DNA of 64,000 bases from Steroidobacteraceae bacterium (GTDB lineage Bacteria; Pseudomonadota; Gammaproteobacteria; Steroidobacterales; Steroidobacteraceae): assembly GCA_025458905.1 (NCBI GenBank), contig JALORN010000015.1:1-64000 (forward strand). Direction: 5' to 3'. A program made the position numbers and the translations under genes. Position 1 is the first letter of the stretch. Each line of letters starts with the position of its first letter. Below the pieces are notes generated by a model. The model was not told the origin of the DNA. It ran no database searches and worked only from the letters and a program-made list of their open reading frames with translations. Below, piece by piece: positions 1-8,270 of the stretch.

Positions 1-157
1 AAGGCGGAAAAAGGGGACGGATTTATTTTCCGAGTTTTCCGCGAAGCTGGAAAACTCGGAAAATAAATCCGTCCCCTTTTTCCGCCTTTTTCCGGAAAAT
101 AAATCCGTCCCCTTTTTCCGCTTTTTTCCGGAAAATAAATCTGTCCCCTTTTTCTCC
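1..157. repeat. AT-rich repeat array: long hairpin plus 36-bp tandem units
   Basis: Bases 1-40 and 49-88 are perfect inverted 40-base arms around an 8-base loop (41-48); the element probably continues past the left edge. The core GGAAAATAAATCCGTCCCC starts at 58, 94 and 130, exactly 36 bases apart, and the third copy has CTG for CCG. A diverged copy occurs at 52118-52158, so this is a dispersed family. Base composition contrasts sharply with the GC-rich surroundings, and I see no coding frame. Such sequences are common intergenic elements in high-GC gammaproteobacteria and may be moved by REP-type tyrosine transposases, but no transposase is visible here. Confidence 0.85.
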
Positions 158-1195
158 TCACTTGCCGCGGGCGTAGGTCTCGAACTCGACGATCGCCGCG
201 TCGAACTCCTGCGGCGCGTCGATGAAGGTGGCGTGGCCGGCGCCGGGTATCACCTTGATGCGGCCGTCCGGCAGGCGACTCGCCAGGCCGGTCAGCGTCT
301 CGACCGACTGCGAGCCGTCCTTGTCGCCGACCAGCAGCAGCGTCGGTGCCCGCAGCAGCGGCACCACCTCGTCGAGCTGGAGCGGCAGGTTCGACATCGC
401 GCGGCGCGCGTACGGCGGCAGCATCTGGTTGGTGGCGAACATGATCTCCGCCATGTCCTCGGGTGCGGGTCGCGCCGTCATCAGCCTGACGAAGCCGCGG
501 CCCTCGGCGATGCCGGCCTCGACGTCCGGGACGCGCTTCGCATTGGCCTCGCGCACCGCGCCGGCGCGCGCGATCGCTGCCGGGTCCGTCGGTGGTGGCA
601 GCAGCCCCGCGTTCGAGCCGACCAGCACCGCCCCGGCGATGCGCGAGGTGCCGTGATGCTTGGCGTAGTGCGCGGTGACGTAGCCGCCGAAGGACCACGC
701 GACGATCAGTGGGCGCTGCAGCTTCTTGGCGCGGATCACCGCGTCCACGTCGTCGGCCCAGGTCCGGGTCGAGGTGTAGGCGGCCTCCGCCCAGGGCTTG
801 CCGGAGCAGCCGTGGCCGCGCAGGTCGAAGGCCACGATCCGGTGGTCCCGCGCCAGAGGCCCCTCGTACTGCCGCTTGAACACCGCGTAGCTCTGCGAGA
901 AGCCGTGGATCAGCAGCAGTTCCCTGCCTTGGGGGTTGCCGGTCTCGAAGACACAGAGCGGTACGCCGTCGGGCGCAGGGAGATACTCGAACCGGCCCTG
1001 ACCGGCCGCTGCCGTCGCCGGCGGTGCGGGCACGGCGGTGACCGAGAGCACGAGCAGCGCCGCGAGGCGCGCCAGGAAAGCTGCGCGCGACCGAAGCCCG
1101 GCGAGGGCACCTGCAGCAGTGCCGAAAGGGTGAAGGTCAGTTGCGCGCGGCGGCCGCGTTCGCGTCGTTCTCGGGAGGCGGAGGCTGTTGACCAT
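158..1195 (-). CDS. exported alpha/beta-fold hydrolase
   Basis: The mature part is a typical alpha/beta hydrolase. It has the oxyanion motif LLIHGFSQS, a nucleophile elbow AWSFGG (first Gly of GxSxG replaced by Ala), an acid motif LLLVGDKDGS and a catalytic His in GAGHATFIDAP. A hydrophobic stretch LARLAALLVLSVTAVPAPPA before the domain looks like a Sec signal. The start is uncertain. The ATG at 1195 overlaps the 3' end of the upstream araC-type gene by 59 bases and has no clear ribosome binding site; an open frame also extends to 1282, and no ATG lies downstream before the signal peptide. Coupling to the AraC gene suggests one transcript. Substrate unknown; esterase, lactonase and haloperoxidase-like activities are all possible. 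Confidence 0.75.
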   Translation of the reverse strand: MVNSLRLPRTTRTRPPRATDLHPFGTAAGALAGLRSRAAFLARLAALLVLSVTAVPAPPATAAAGQGRFEYLPAPDGVPLCVFETGNPQGRELLLIHGFSQSYAVFKRQYEGPLARDHRIVAFDLRGHGCSGKPWAEAAYTSTRTWADDVDAVIRAKKLQRPLIVAWSFGGYVTAHYAKHHGTSRIAGAVLVGSNAGLLPPPTDPAAIARAGAVREANAKRVPDVEAGIAEGRGFVRLMTARPAPEDMAEIMFATNQMLPPYARRAMSNLPLQLDEVVPLLRAPTLLLVGDKDGSQSVETLTGLASRLPDGRIKVIPGAGHATFIDAPQEFDAAIVEFETYARGK

Positions 1196-1631
1196 GCGCA
1201 CGAGCATACTGCGACGGCAGCATGCCGGTGTAGCGACGGAACATCCGCGCGAAGTAGGAACCGTCGTGGAACCCGACGGCATACGCGATCTCGGTCACGG
1301 GGGCGGTGCCCTTGGCGAGGCGGATGCAGGCCTCGCGGATCCGGTAGCGCAGCAGGTACTCGCGGAACGTGATCCCGAAGACGTGATGGAAGCTGCGGCT
1401 GAACTGGAAACGGCTGAGGCCGCAGAACTTGGCGATCGCGCTCGCCGGGAACTTCTCGTGGAAATGCTGCTGGACGAACTGCGGCGCTCGCAGCACTGCC
1501 AGCCGCGAGCCCGCCAGCTGGGCCGGATTGTCGCCGACCTCGGTGCGCGCTTCCGGCAGCACGATGTCTTCCGGCTCGGTACGGACCGGGGCCGCGGAAC
1601 GACGCTGCGTCGAAGTGTCTTCTTCCAACAT
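1137..1631 (-). CDS. AraC-family transcriptional regulator (DNA-binding domain only)
   Basis: A 164-residue protein containing the double helix-turn-helix of AraC/XylS regulators: first helix region AKFCGLSRFQFSRSFHHVFG and second VTEIAYAVGFHDGSYFARMF. A full-length AraC protein carries an N-terminal effector domain of about 150 residues. Here only about 60 residues precede the HTH, so it is a short, effector-domain-less type. I chose the ATG at 1631 because residues upstream of it (an open frame to 1733) do not look protein-like. The gene overlaps the downstream hydrolase, which it may regulate; that link is inference from position. Confidence 0.8.
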   Translation of the reverse strand: MLEEDTSTQRRSAAPVRTEPEDIVLPEARTEVGDNPAQLAGSRLAVLRAPQFVQQHFHEKFPASAIAKFCGLSRFQFSRSFHHVFGITFREYLLRYRIREACIRLAKGTAPVTEIAYAVGFHDGSYFARMFRRYTGMLPSQYARAHGQQPPPPENDANAAAARN

Positions 1632-1840
1632 CTTGCGCCCAGAATAGGTCAAGGAAGGCTGCGAACTGATTAAGAATCCGTAACTCGGGTGCGCACCGCC
1701 CGGAGGGGTGGCGGGCCCTGCCGACAGGCTCACACGGATTGGAAACCGCCCCGTTCCGTCATGTCGGTGCGCTCGCGCACCGGCCCGCGGCGACGGGGGG
1801 TTCGGCTAGAATGTCTACCCGACCAGCACGGGTTCCCTGC

Positions 1841-2140
1841 ATGCACGACGCGCCGGACAGCTTCGACTCTGCCTTCTCCAAGGCCGTCGACTTGGGCAAC
1901 AAGCTCGCCGACAAGGACAAGGACGCCGACCTCTGGGACATCGCGGACGGCCTGCTCGCCGGCGCCATCCAGTACTGGCTCTACTCGCGCCAGCCTTGCG
2001 GCGATTCGCGCTGCCAGGACTGCATGCCGATCAGCACGGCCGAGGGCCGCATGGCCGAGTTGAAGCGCCTGATGGACGAGCTCGCTTCCGAGAGCGAGTA
2101 TTTCCACACACCTACCGATTCCAACGCCGGGCGCGCCTGA
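1841..2140 (+). CDS. small conserved-looking protein with Cys cluster, function unknown
   Basis: A 99-residue acidic soluble protein starting MHDAPDSFDSAF. The middle part (DLWDIADGLLAGAIQYWLYS) looks helical and is followed by CGDSRCQDC, three closely spaced cysteines that could bind a metal or form disulfides. The C-terminal part (AEGRMAELKRLMDELASES) is probably helical. A TAGAAT hexamer at 1806-1811, about 30 bases before the ATG, is a plausible -10 element. In-frame ATGs at 1739 and 1811 are less likely starts. I do not recognise the family; its neighbours give no functional clue. Confidence 0.6.
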   Translation: MHDAPDSFDSAFSKAVDLGNKLADKDKDADLWDIADGLLAGAIQYWLYSRQPCGDSRCQDCMPISTAEGRMAELKRLMDELASESEYFHTPTDSNAGRA

Positions 2141-2435
2141 GCCCGATCACCGGCGCGGCGCCCCCCCCCGCCGCTCGCGCACCCCTCGCCGCGCAGTCAT
2201 CGCAGCGAAGCTCGATCCAGCTTTAGTGGCTTTCCCTAAGCGTTTGTTTCTTGGCGTTTTTCAAGACGTAGTCGCCGCAAGAACGTCATGCCCTCCGCGA
2301 CTCGTCAATGGGGTGTGCGCGACTTTTCCCACGACTTGCGAGACTTGCTGCGCAACCCGTTGAAAACGCTGGCGGTTCCGCCGCCGGTGGCGACGGTGCA
2401 GGCCCGCGGCGCTGCCACGGACCGGGACCCGCGCG
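2141..2435. other. intergenic stretch without a recognisable gene
   Basis: About 295 bases between the small Cys protein and the [2Fe-2S] gene. It starts with a run of C's (around 2161-2170) and contains a locally AT-richer patch at about 2220-2290. Open frames here have no protein-like composition. No hairpin with a T-run, tRNA or repeat was recognised. Confidence 0.5.
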
Positions 2436-2906
2436 TCAGGCCTTGGCGGGGCCCGAGGCCGTCTCGGCCGCGCGATGGATCGCCGCGCGGATCCGCTGGT
2501 AAGTGCCGCAGCGGCAGAGGTTGCCCGCCATCGCCTCGTCGATCTGCTGGTCGGTCGGCTTCGGCGTCTTGGCGAGCAGTGCGGCGGCCGACATGATCTG
2601 GCCCGACTGGCAGTAGCCGCACTGCGGGACGTCGATCTCGATCCAGGCCTTCTGCACCGGGTGGCTGCGATCCTTCGAGAGGCCCTCGATCGTGGTGACC
2701 TTGGCTTCGCCGATCGCGGAGACGGGCGTCACGCAGGAGCGGATCGGCTCGCCGTCGAGGTGCACCGTGCAGGCGCCGCACAGTGCCATGCCGCAGCCGT
2801 ACTTGGTGCCGGTGAGGCCGATGGTGTCGCGCAGCACCCAGAGCAACGGCGTCTCGGGATCGACGTCGACCTCGATGGACTGACCGTTGACGTTGAGCTT
2901 GATCAC
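2436..2906 (-). CDS. [2Fe-2S] subunit of a xanthine-oxidase-family molybdoenzyme (IorA/CoxS type), orphan
   Basis: This 156-residue protein has the two-domain layout of the small subunit of isoquinoline 1-oxidoreductase or aldehyde/CO dehydrogenase-type hydroxylases. The N-terminal plant-ferredoxin cluster is [18 protein letters not shown], and the C-terminal four-helix cluster is [17 protein letters not shown] followed by GNLCRCGTY. These proteins relay electrons from the Mo centre of a large subunit. I chose GTG at 2906 because AGGAGAG lies about 8 bases upstream and the conserved fold begins at IKLNVNGQ. The molybdopterin large subunit normally sits beside it, but none is found on either side. 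The Moco biosynthesis operon lies about 20 kb away. Confidence 0.88.
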   Translation of the reverse strand: MIKLNVNGQSIEVDVDPETPLLWVLRDTIGLTGTKYGCGMALCGACTVHLDGEPIRSCVTPVSAIGEAKVTTIEGLSKDRSHPVQKAWIEIDVPQCGYCQSGQIMSAAALLAKTPKPTDQQIDEAMAGNLCRCGTYQRIRAAIHRAAETASGPAKA

Positions 2907-3078
2907 GGCGAACTCTCCTGGGGACCGGCGTGGCGAGACGTTCGCATGCGGGCCCGCGGGGCGCAACTATCGCACCCCACCGGCTCCACCGGGCGGGACG
3001 CGGCCGCGGAATCGGCGGGGGTTCCCCCTCTGCTAGAATCCGCGCCATTCCGCGCAGTTCCGACCGAGGACCTTACCC

Positions 3079-4143
3079 TTGAGCGATGCCTCCGCGCCGG
3101 GCCCGGGCCCGGAGCCGATCCGTACCGAAGTCGTGATCGTCGGCGCCGGCCCCTGTGGCCTCTTCCAGGTGTTCGAGCTGGGTCTGCTCGGCATCAAGGC
3201 GCACGTGCTCGACTCCCTGAAAGCCCCGGGCGGGCAGTGCACCGAGCTCTATCCCGACAAGCCGATCTACGACATCCCGGCGCTGCCGGTCTGCGGCGCC
3301 CAGGAACTGGTCGACCGCCTGCTGCAGCAGATCAAGCCCTTCGACCCGCAGTTCCACTTCGGCGAGGAGGTCCTCGAGGTTGCCCCGCAGGCCGGGGGGC
3401 GCTTCCGCGTCGTCTCCTCCGCCGGCACGGTGTTCGACACGGGGGCCATCGTCATCGCCGCGGGCGTCGGCTCGTTCCAGCCACGGCGGCTCGGTGTCGA
3501 GGGCTGCGAGGCCTTCGAGGGGCGCCAGGTCCACTACAAGGTCCAGAATGCCGCCCAGTACCGCGACCGGTCGCTGGTGATCTTCGGCGGCGGCGACTCG
3601 GCGCTCGACTGGGCGCTCGACTTCGCGCCGACCGCGAGCAGCCTGGTGCTGGTGCACCGGCGCAGCGAGTTCCGCGCCGCGCCCGCCTCGGTCGCGAAGA
3701 TGCACGAGCTGGTCGCGGCCGGCCGGATGCGCTTCATCGAGGGCCTCGCCGAGTCGCTGCAGGTGGCGGGCGAGCGCCTCACCGGCATCGTCGTCAAGGG
3801 CGCCGATGGCGCCCGCCACGAGCTGCCGGCGGACCACGTGTTCGCGTTCTTCGGGCTGCACCCGAAGCTCGGGCCGGTGGCCGAGTGGGGCATGGCGCTC
3901 GAGAAGAAGGCGCTGAAGGTCGACACCGAGAAGTTCCAGACCAGCGTGCCCGGCATCTTCGCGGTCGGCGACATCAACACCTATCCCGGCAAGAAGAAGC
4001 TGATCCTCTCCGGCTTCCACGAGGCCGCGCTCGCCGCCTTCGGCATCCAGGCGCACCTCTACCCCGAGAAGAAGCAGTTCCTGCAGTACACCACCACCAG
4101 CCCGGTGATGCAGAAGCGCCTGGGCGTCACCTCGCCGGTCTGA
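3079..4143 (+). CDS. ferredoxin--NADP+ reductase, thioredoxin-reductase-like type
   Basis: A 354-residue flavoprotein with an FAD-binding GAGPCGL motif near residue 22, a second Rossmann motif FGGGDSALDWALDF for NADPH around residue 165, and the C-terminal FAD contact FAVGDINTYPGKKKL. The PGGQCTELYPDKPIYDIPA segment is characteristic of this FNR group. The redox CxxC of thioredoxin reductases is absent, so ferredoxin or flavodoxin rather than thioredoxin is the likely partner. Start is TTG at 3079 with GAGGACC upstream, and a TAGAAT hexamer near 3034 may be the -10. tesB follows 16 bases downstream. Confidence 0.88.
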   Translation: MSDASAPGPGPEPIRTEVVIVGAGPCGLFQVFELGLLGIKAHVLDSLKAPGGQCTELYPDKPIYDIPALPVCGAQELVDRLLQQIKPFDPQFHFGEEVLEVAPQAGGRFRVVSSAGTVFDTGAIVIAAGVGSFQPRRLGVEGCEAFEGRQVHYKVQNAAQYRDRSLVIFGGGDSALDWALDFAPTASSLVLVHRRSEFRAAPASVAKMHELVAAGRMRFIEGLAESLQVAGERLTGIVVKGADGARHELPADHVFAFFGLHPKLGPVAEWGMALEKKALKVDTEKFQTSVPGIFAVGDINTYPGKKKLILSGFHEAALAAFGIQAHLYPEKKQFLQYTTTSPVMQKRLGVTSPV

Positions 4144-4159
4144 GGCGAGGCGCCGCGCG

Positions 4160-5032
4160 ATGGACCAGCGCCTCGCCGACCTGCTGCAGCAGTTCTCGCT
4201 CGAGCGGCTCGAGGTCAACCTGTTCCGCGGCGAGAGCCGCGACATCGGCAGCCCGCAGGTGTTCGGCGGGCAGGTGCTCGGCCAGGCGCTGATGGCCGCC
4301 TACTCGACCGTCGCCGACGAGCGGGTCGTGCATTCGCTGCACGCCTACTTCCTGCGCCGCGGCGACTTCAACCGGCCGATCGTGTACCAGGTCGATCGGA
4401 GTCGCGACGGCGGCTCGTTCTCGTCGCGGCGCGTGATCGCGATCCAGCACGGCGAGCAGATCTTCACCTTCTCGGCCTCGTTCCAGGAGCCCGAGGAGGG
4501 CTTCGAGCACCAGGTCGACATGCCGGACGTGCCGCCACCCGAGTCGCTCGCGGACTCGACGCGCCCGCCGGCCGACGTGCTCGAGGCCCTGCCCGAGAAG
4601 GTGCGCCGCTTCATGCTGCTCGAGCGGCCGTTCGAGCTGCGCCGCGTCGAGCCGATCGACGTGCTGCAGCCACGCCAGTCGGCGCCGCTGCAGAACGTCT
4701 GGCTGCGCGCGGTCGATCGCCTGCCCGACGACGACCGCCTGCATCGCAGCCTGCTCGCCTACGTCTCGGACTACAACCTGCTCGCGACCGCGACGCTGCC
4801 GCACGCGGTCGGCGCGATGGACGTCAACCTCGTGACCGCGAGTCTCGACCACGCGATGTGGTTCCACCGTCCGTTCCGCGTCGACGACTGGCTGCTCTAC
4901 TCGATGGACAGCCCGAGCGCCGGCGGCGCGCGTGGCTTCACCCGCGGCAGCGTGTTCTCGCGCGACGGGCGGCTCGTGGCGAGCACGGCGCAGGAAGGGC
5001 TGATCCGCCTCGTGGCGAAGCGGCCGGCCTGA
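4160..5032 (+). CDS. tesB: acyl-CoA thioesterase II
   Basis: A 290-residue double hot-dog protein, the usual TesB length. The N-terminal hot-dog carries VFGGQVLGQALMAA and HSLHAYFLRRGD. The C-terminal one carries SLDHAMWFH, DSPSAGGARGF and STAQEGLIR, which supply the Asp, Ser/Thr and Gln of the known TesB catalytic triad. It hydrolyses medium- and long-chain acyl-CoAs to free fatty acid and CoA in the cytoplasm. It follows the ferredoxin reductase by 16 bases and is probably co-transcribed. Confidence 0.92.
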   Translation: MDQRLADLLQQFSLERLEVNLFRGESRDIGSPQVFGGQVLGQALMAAYSTVADERVVHSLHAYFLRRGDFNRPIVYQVDRSRDGGSFSSRRVIAIQHGEQIFTFSASFQEPEEGFEHQVDMPDVPPPESLADSTRPPADVLEALPEKVRRFMLLERPFELRRVEPIDVLQPRQSAPLQNVWLRAVDRLPDDDRLHRSLLAYVSDYNLLATATLPHAVGAMDVNLVTASLDHAMWFHRPFRVDDWLLYSMDSPSAGGARGFTRGSVFSRDGRLVASTAQEGLIRLVAKRPA

Positions 5033-5182
5033 GCGCGGTGCGTGGGCCTGCGCACGGCAACGCCGCTGGCGTATCCGCATGCCGGGCATCCGCCGGCCGC
5101 GTTAAGGTCCGGTTCAGGCCGGAGGCTTAGATTCCCGGGGCACGGCAGGGGCCGTGTCGGCGACGATCCAGGAGACGACAGA

Positions 5183-5596
5183 ATGTTCCAGCGTAGCGTG
5201 GCGAAGTGGGCGGGGCTCGCGATGGTGGCGGCCACGATGGCCGGCGCGGTCCAGGCGCAGGCGCCGGCGGCCGGTGCCGACCCGGCGGCCGAGCTCAAGC
5301 GCGGCCGGCTGCTCTACATCCAGTGCCGCGCCTGCCACGAGCTCAAGGCCGACCAGCCGCACAAGGTCGGCCCGAACCTGCACGGCATGCTCGGCCGCAA
5401 GGCCGCGGCGGCCGAGGGCTTCGCCTATTCCGCAGCCCTCAAGGGCGCGAACCTCACCTGGGACAAGGCCACGCTCGACAAGTGGATCGAGAAGCCGAGC
5501 GCCGTGGTGCCCGGGAATGCCATGGCCTTCGCCGGCGTGGCGAACCCCAAGGACCGCGCCGCGCTGATCGCCTACATCGAGGCCGAGTCGAAGTAG
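5183..5596 (+). CDS. periplasmic class I monoheme cytochrome c
   Basis: The 137-residue precursor has a Sec signal peptide ending near AVQAQA. One heme motif CRACH lies around residue 49, KVGPNLHGMLGRKAA follows, and a Met ligand region PGNAMAFAGV lies in the C-terminal half. This is the layout of small soluble c550/c2-like cytochromes. AGGAG at 5170-5174 precedes the ATG at 5183 and fixes the start. It probably shuttles electrons to terminal oxidases; the partner cannot be told from this sequence. Its 3' end overlaps the convergent DUF4112 gene by 25 bases. Confidence 0.9.
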   Translation: MFQRSVAKWAGLAMVAATMAGAVQAQAPAAGADPAAELKRGRLLYIQCRACHELKADQPHKVGPNLHGMLGRKAAAAEGFAYSAALKGANLTWDKATLDKWIEKPSAVVPGNAMAFAGVANPKDRAALIAYIEAESK

Positions 5597-6081
5597 GACA
5601 GCGCCCAGGCGAGCGCCGCGAAGGCCAGGCCGGCGACGGCCGCGATCGCGAGCAGTGCCGCGACCGGCACCGCCCAGAGCGCGAGCCGGCTCGTCGTCTC
5701 GGTCCGCCGCGGGCGCTCGAGCCAGCGCTCGAGCAGCGCATGGTTGCGGCGGTGCGCCTTGAACGCGGCGTCGAACACGTCGCCCGCGACGGGCACCGCG
5801 CCGAGCGTCGAGTCGATCGCGACGTTGGCGATCATCCGCAGCTGCACCGACGGTGGTACGCCCATCCTGCGCGCCAGCAGGATGCCGTAGCCGGCGAACG
5901 CCGCGCCGACCAGGTCGCCGATGCCCGGGAAGAGCCCGAGCAGCGCGTCGAGGCCGAAGCGCCAGCGCGTGCCGGGTACGCGGAACGCCTGGTCGAAGAC
6001 CCGCGACAGCGCACGGTGCCGGCGGAACGTCTCGACGTGCTCGCGGGGCAGGTACTGCGGGGTCGGGTCGTCCATGACCAT
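5572..6081 (-). CDS. DUF4112 membrane protein
   Basis: A 169-residue protein with the DUF4112 signature: RWRFGLDALLGLFPGIGD, then an Ala/Gly-rich helix with ILLARRMGVPPSVQLRMIAN, then GAVPVAGDVFDAAFKAHRRN. A C-terminal transmembrane helix of Ala, Val and Leu (AVPVAALLAIAAVAGLAF) follows. The family is widespread in bacteria but has no established function. ATG at 6081 is preceded by AGGAACCG; a second ATG at 6075 is possible. The gene is convergent with, and overlaps, the cytochrome c gene. Confidence 0.82.
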   Translation of the reverse strand: MVMDDPTPQYLPREHVETFRRHRALSRVFDQAFRVPGTRWRFGLDALLGLFPGIGDLVGAAFAGYGILLARRMGVPPSVQLRMIANVAIDSTLGAVPVAGDVFDAAFKAHRRNHALLERWLERPRRTETTSRLALWAVPVAALLAIAAVAGLAFAALAWALSYFDSASM

Positions 6082-6152
6082 CGGTTCCTGGTGCGTGGCG
6101 CGACCCGCCGCGCGGTCCGCGCGTGGCCGCGGCGGCGCGGGCTGCGGGGCCC

Positions 6153-7193
6153 TCAGCTCGCCTGAGCCGGTGTCCCCGTGCCGTTCGCCAGCGCACGGAT
6201 CTGCGCATCGAGGATCGGGTTGACGCGCGCCGGGTCCTCCATCATCAGGAAGTGGCCGAGGCCGCCGACGGTGACCACGCGGAAGTTCGGCACGAGCTTG
6301 CGGATCCGCGCCTCGTCGGTGGCCCCGCCGAGGTCGGCGTTGATCGCGACGATGGGCACCGACAGCGCGTTCATCGCGGGCACGGCCTCCCAGGCATTCA
6401 GCTCGCGGATCGCCGGCAGCGCGACCTCCGGTGGCGCCTGCGACATGTCGTCGACGATGCGGCGCACCAGCACCGGGTCGCTGTTCGGGGTGAACATCGA
6501 GCCCTGCACCATCGCCCGGGTGGAGCCGATGAAGTCCTTCTCGAAGGCCGCGAGCCGCTTCTCGGTCTCGGCCGCGGGCGGCGAGGGCAGGCCGACGTTC
6601 TTCAGGGTGTCGACGCCGATGACGCCGACCACGCGCGCGCCGAGGCGCCTCGCGGCCTCGACCATCACCGGCCCGCCCATCGAGTGGCCGACCAGCACCA
6701 CCTTCGGATGGTCCTTCAGCGCCTCGACCACGGCCGCGACGTCCGCGCCGAACGCCGCCATCGACCAGTCGCTGCGGTTCGCGCCCGAGCCGCCATGGCC
6801 CGCGAGGTCGACGGTCGCGACGGTGTAGCGGGTCTTCAGGTCCGCGACCTGGGCCTGCCAGTAGTTCGAGTCGCAGGACCAGCCGTGGATCAGCACCACC
6901 AGCGGGTCGCCGGCGCCGTAGACGCGGTACTGGATGTGCACCCCGCCGGCAGCGGAGTCTGCGATGCGCGGGTTGCCGTCGTTGATCACGGGCTTCGGGT
7001 CCGGGGTCGGGGTGGAGGGGCCGGCTGCGGTGGCAGCCGGCGCGGGCGCCGGGTCGCGGGCGCAGCCTGCGAGCAGTGCACCGGCGGCGCACAGCGCTCC
7101 GGCGGTGAGCAGGGCCTTGCGGGTGTGCCGCGCGCGGCGCACGGGTGCGTCATGGCTGCGACTCGGGGAAGGGGACAGGCGGACGTCGGTCAT
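6153..7193 (-). CDS. alpha/beta-hydrolase lipoprotein
   Basis: 346 residues. The signal peptide ends in a lipobox LLAGC around residue 44, so the protein is probably lipid-anchored in the periplasm, followed by a Pro/Ala-rich tether. The hydrolase domain has LIHGWSCDSNYW (oxyanion region), VGHSMGG (canonical nucleophile Ser), an acid near VAINADLGGA and a His in GGLGHFLMMEDPARV. The stop of the upstream VOC gene lies two bases before this start, so the two are translationally close. Substrate not predictable. Confidence 0.85.
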   Translation of the reverse strand: MTDVRLSPSPSRSHDAPVRRARHTRKALLTAGALCAAGALLAGCARDPAPAPAATAAGPSTPTPDPKPVINDGNPRIADSAAGGVHIQYRVYGAGDPLVVLIHGWSCDSNYWQAQVADLKTRYTVATVDLAGHGGSGANRSDWSMAAFGADVAAVVEALKDHPKVVLVGHSMGGPVMVEAARRLGARVVGVIGVDTLKNVGLPSPPAAETEKRLAAFEKDFIGSTRAMVQGSMFTPNSDPVLVRRIVDDMSQAPPEVALPAIRELNAWEAVPAMNALSVPIVAINADLGGATDEARIRKLVPNFRVVTVGGLGHFLMMEDPARVNPILDAQIRALANGTGTPAQAS

Positions 7194-7195
7194 GT

Positions 7196-8227
7196 TCAGG
7201 CTCCGATCAGGACCCACTGGTAGCCGTCCGGCGCGTCGAAGGTGAACGCGGGACGGCCGAATTCGTCGGCCAGCACGTCGCCGACGCGCCGCGCGCCCGA
7301 GGCGGCCACGCGGCGGTGCATCGCCTCGAGGTCGTGCGCGCGCCAGGCGTAGAGGCTGTAGCCGAGGCAGCCGGCGCGCGAACGGTCGCGCAGGTCGTCG
7401 ATCCTGGCGCCCGCGGCGAAGCGCACGCACTTGAGCTTGCCGGAGCGCCGCTCGGCCAGCGCGCGGCCCGAGCGCGGGTCGTCGAAGTCGACCATGTGGA
7501 AGCCTTCGCCCGGCTCCAGGCCGAAGATCGTGCGCGAGCCGGTGGCGTTGTCGTAGGGGGTGTGCTCGTCCATCCAGCGCTGCAGGCCGAGCACCTGGTC
7601 GTAGAAGTCGAGCAACTGCGGGTCGTCGTCGGCGATCATCAGGCCGCAGTGCGTGTGCTGGCTGGTGCGCAGCAGGGCGTGCGGGTTCACCTGGCCGTAG
7701 CCCGGGCTCTCGTAGCCGAAGCGCTCGAAGAACACCTGGCGGTAGAGGGGTTGCAGCAGCACCATCTCGCGCACGCCGACGATCGCGTCGCGGAAGGGCC
7801 GCGCCGCGCGCGTCCCGCTGACCTCGCCGATCACCGCGAGCACCGGCTCGACCAGCGTCAGCGGCGCGCCGGCCTCGCGCGCGCGCTGCGCGTGGTTGAC
7901 GATGTTGGAGACGCTGTGGGTGACGCGCACGCCCCAGCGCGAGCCGATGCAGCGCAGGTTCGGCGCGATGCCGAGGCCCTCGTTGCGCGGGCGCTCCCAC
8001 TGCATCAGCCGCACCAGGCCATGGTCGGCATCCTGGTGCAGCAGGCGGACCGACCGCAGGGCCGAGTCCACGCCGTAGAGCGCGCGGGCGGCCGCCGCGT
8101 CGAGCTCGCCGATCGCGCCGACCCGGCAGCCGAAGGCCTCGTAGTAGGCGATCGACTCCACCAGGTCGGGGACGCCGACGCAGACCTCGTGCAGGCCGCC
8201 GACGCAGCCCGGTTCCGGACGCTTCAT
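7196..8227 (-). CDS. two-domain VOC-family (glyoxalase/dioxygenase-fold) protein
   Basis: 343 residues with two vicinal-oxygen-chelate repeats. The first half begins LHEVCVGVPDLVESIAYYEAFG and the second has HCGLMIADDDPQLLDFYDQV and ends FTFDAPDGYQWVLIG. Two tandem beta-alpha-beta-beta-beta modules are the size of extradiol dioxygenase-like or methylmalonyl-epimerase-like members, but the metal-ligand set cannot be assigned with confidence. It sits two bases upstream of the lipoprotein hydrolase and 43 bases after the interrupted outer-membrane gene. Confidence 0.75.
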   Translation of the reverse strand: MKRPEPGCVGGLHEVCVGVPDLVESIAYYEAFGCRVGAIGELDAAAARALYGVDSALRSVRLLHQDADHGLVRLMQWERPRNEGLGIAPNLRCIGSRWGVRVTHSVSNIVNHAQRAREAGAPLTLVEPVLAVIGEVSGTRAARPFRDAIVGVREMVLLQPLYRQVFFERFGYESPGYGQVNPHALLRTSQHTHCGLMIADDDPQLLDFYDQVLGLQRWMDEHTPYDNATGSRTIFGLEPGEGFHMVDFDDPRSGRALAERRSGKLKCVRFAAGARIDDLRDRSRAGCLGYSLYAWRAHDLEAMHRRVAASGARRVGDVLADEFGRPAFTFDAPDGYQWVLIGA

Positions 8228-8270
8228 GGGCCGAAGTCTGACACAAGCGGCCTGCCGCTGGCGCTCACGG

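Noticed and set aside
58-153. Regular 36-base spacing suggestive of a CRISPR array
   Set aside because: The 36-base units are contiguous near-identical copies without unique spacers, and no cas genes are present.
2475-4292. A 605-codon open frame on the plus strand
   Set aside because: It runs antisense to the [2Fe-2S] gene and out of frame with the reductase and tesB; composition is Arg/Ala/Gly-rich with no motif.
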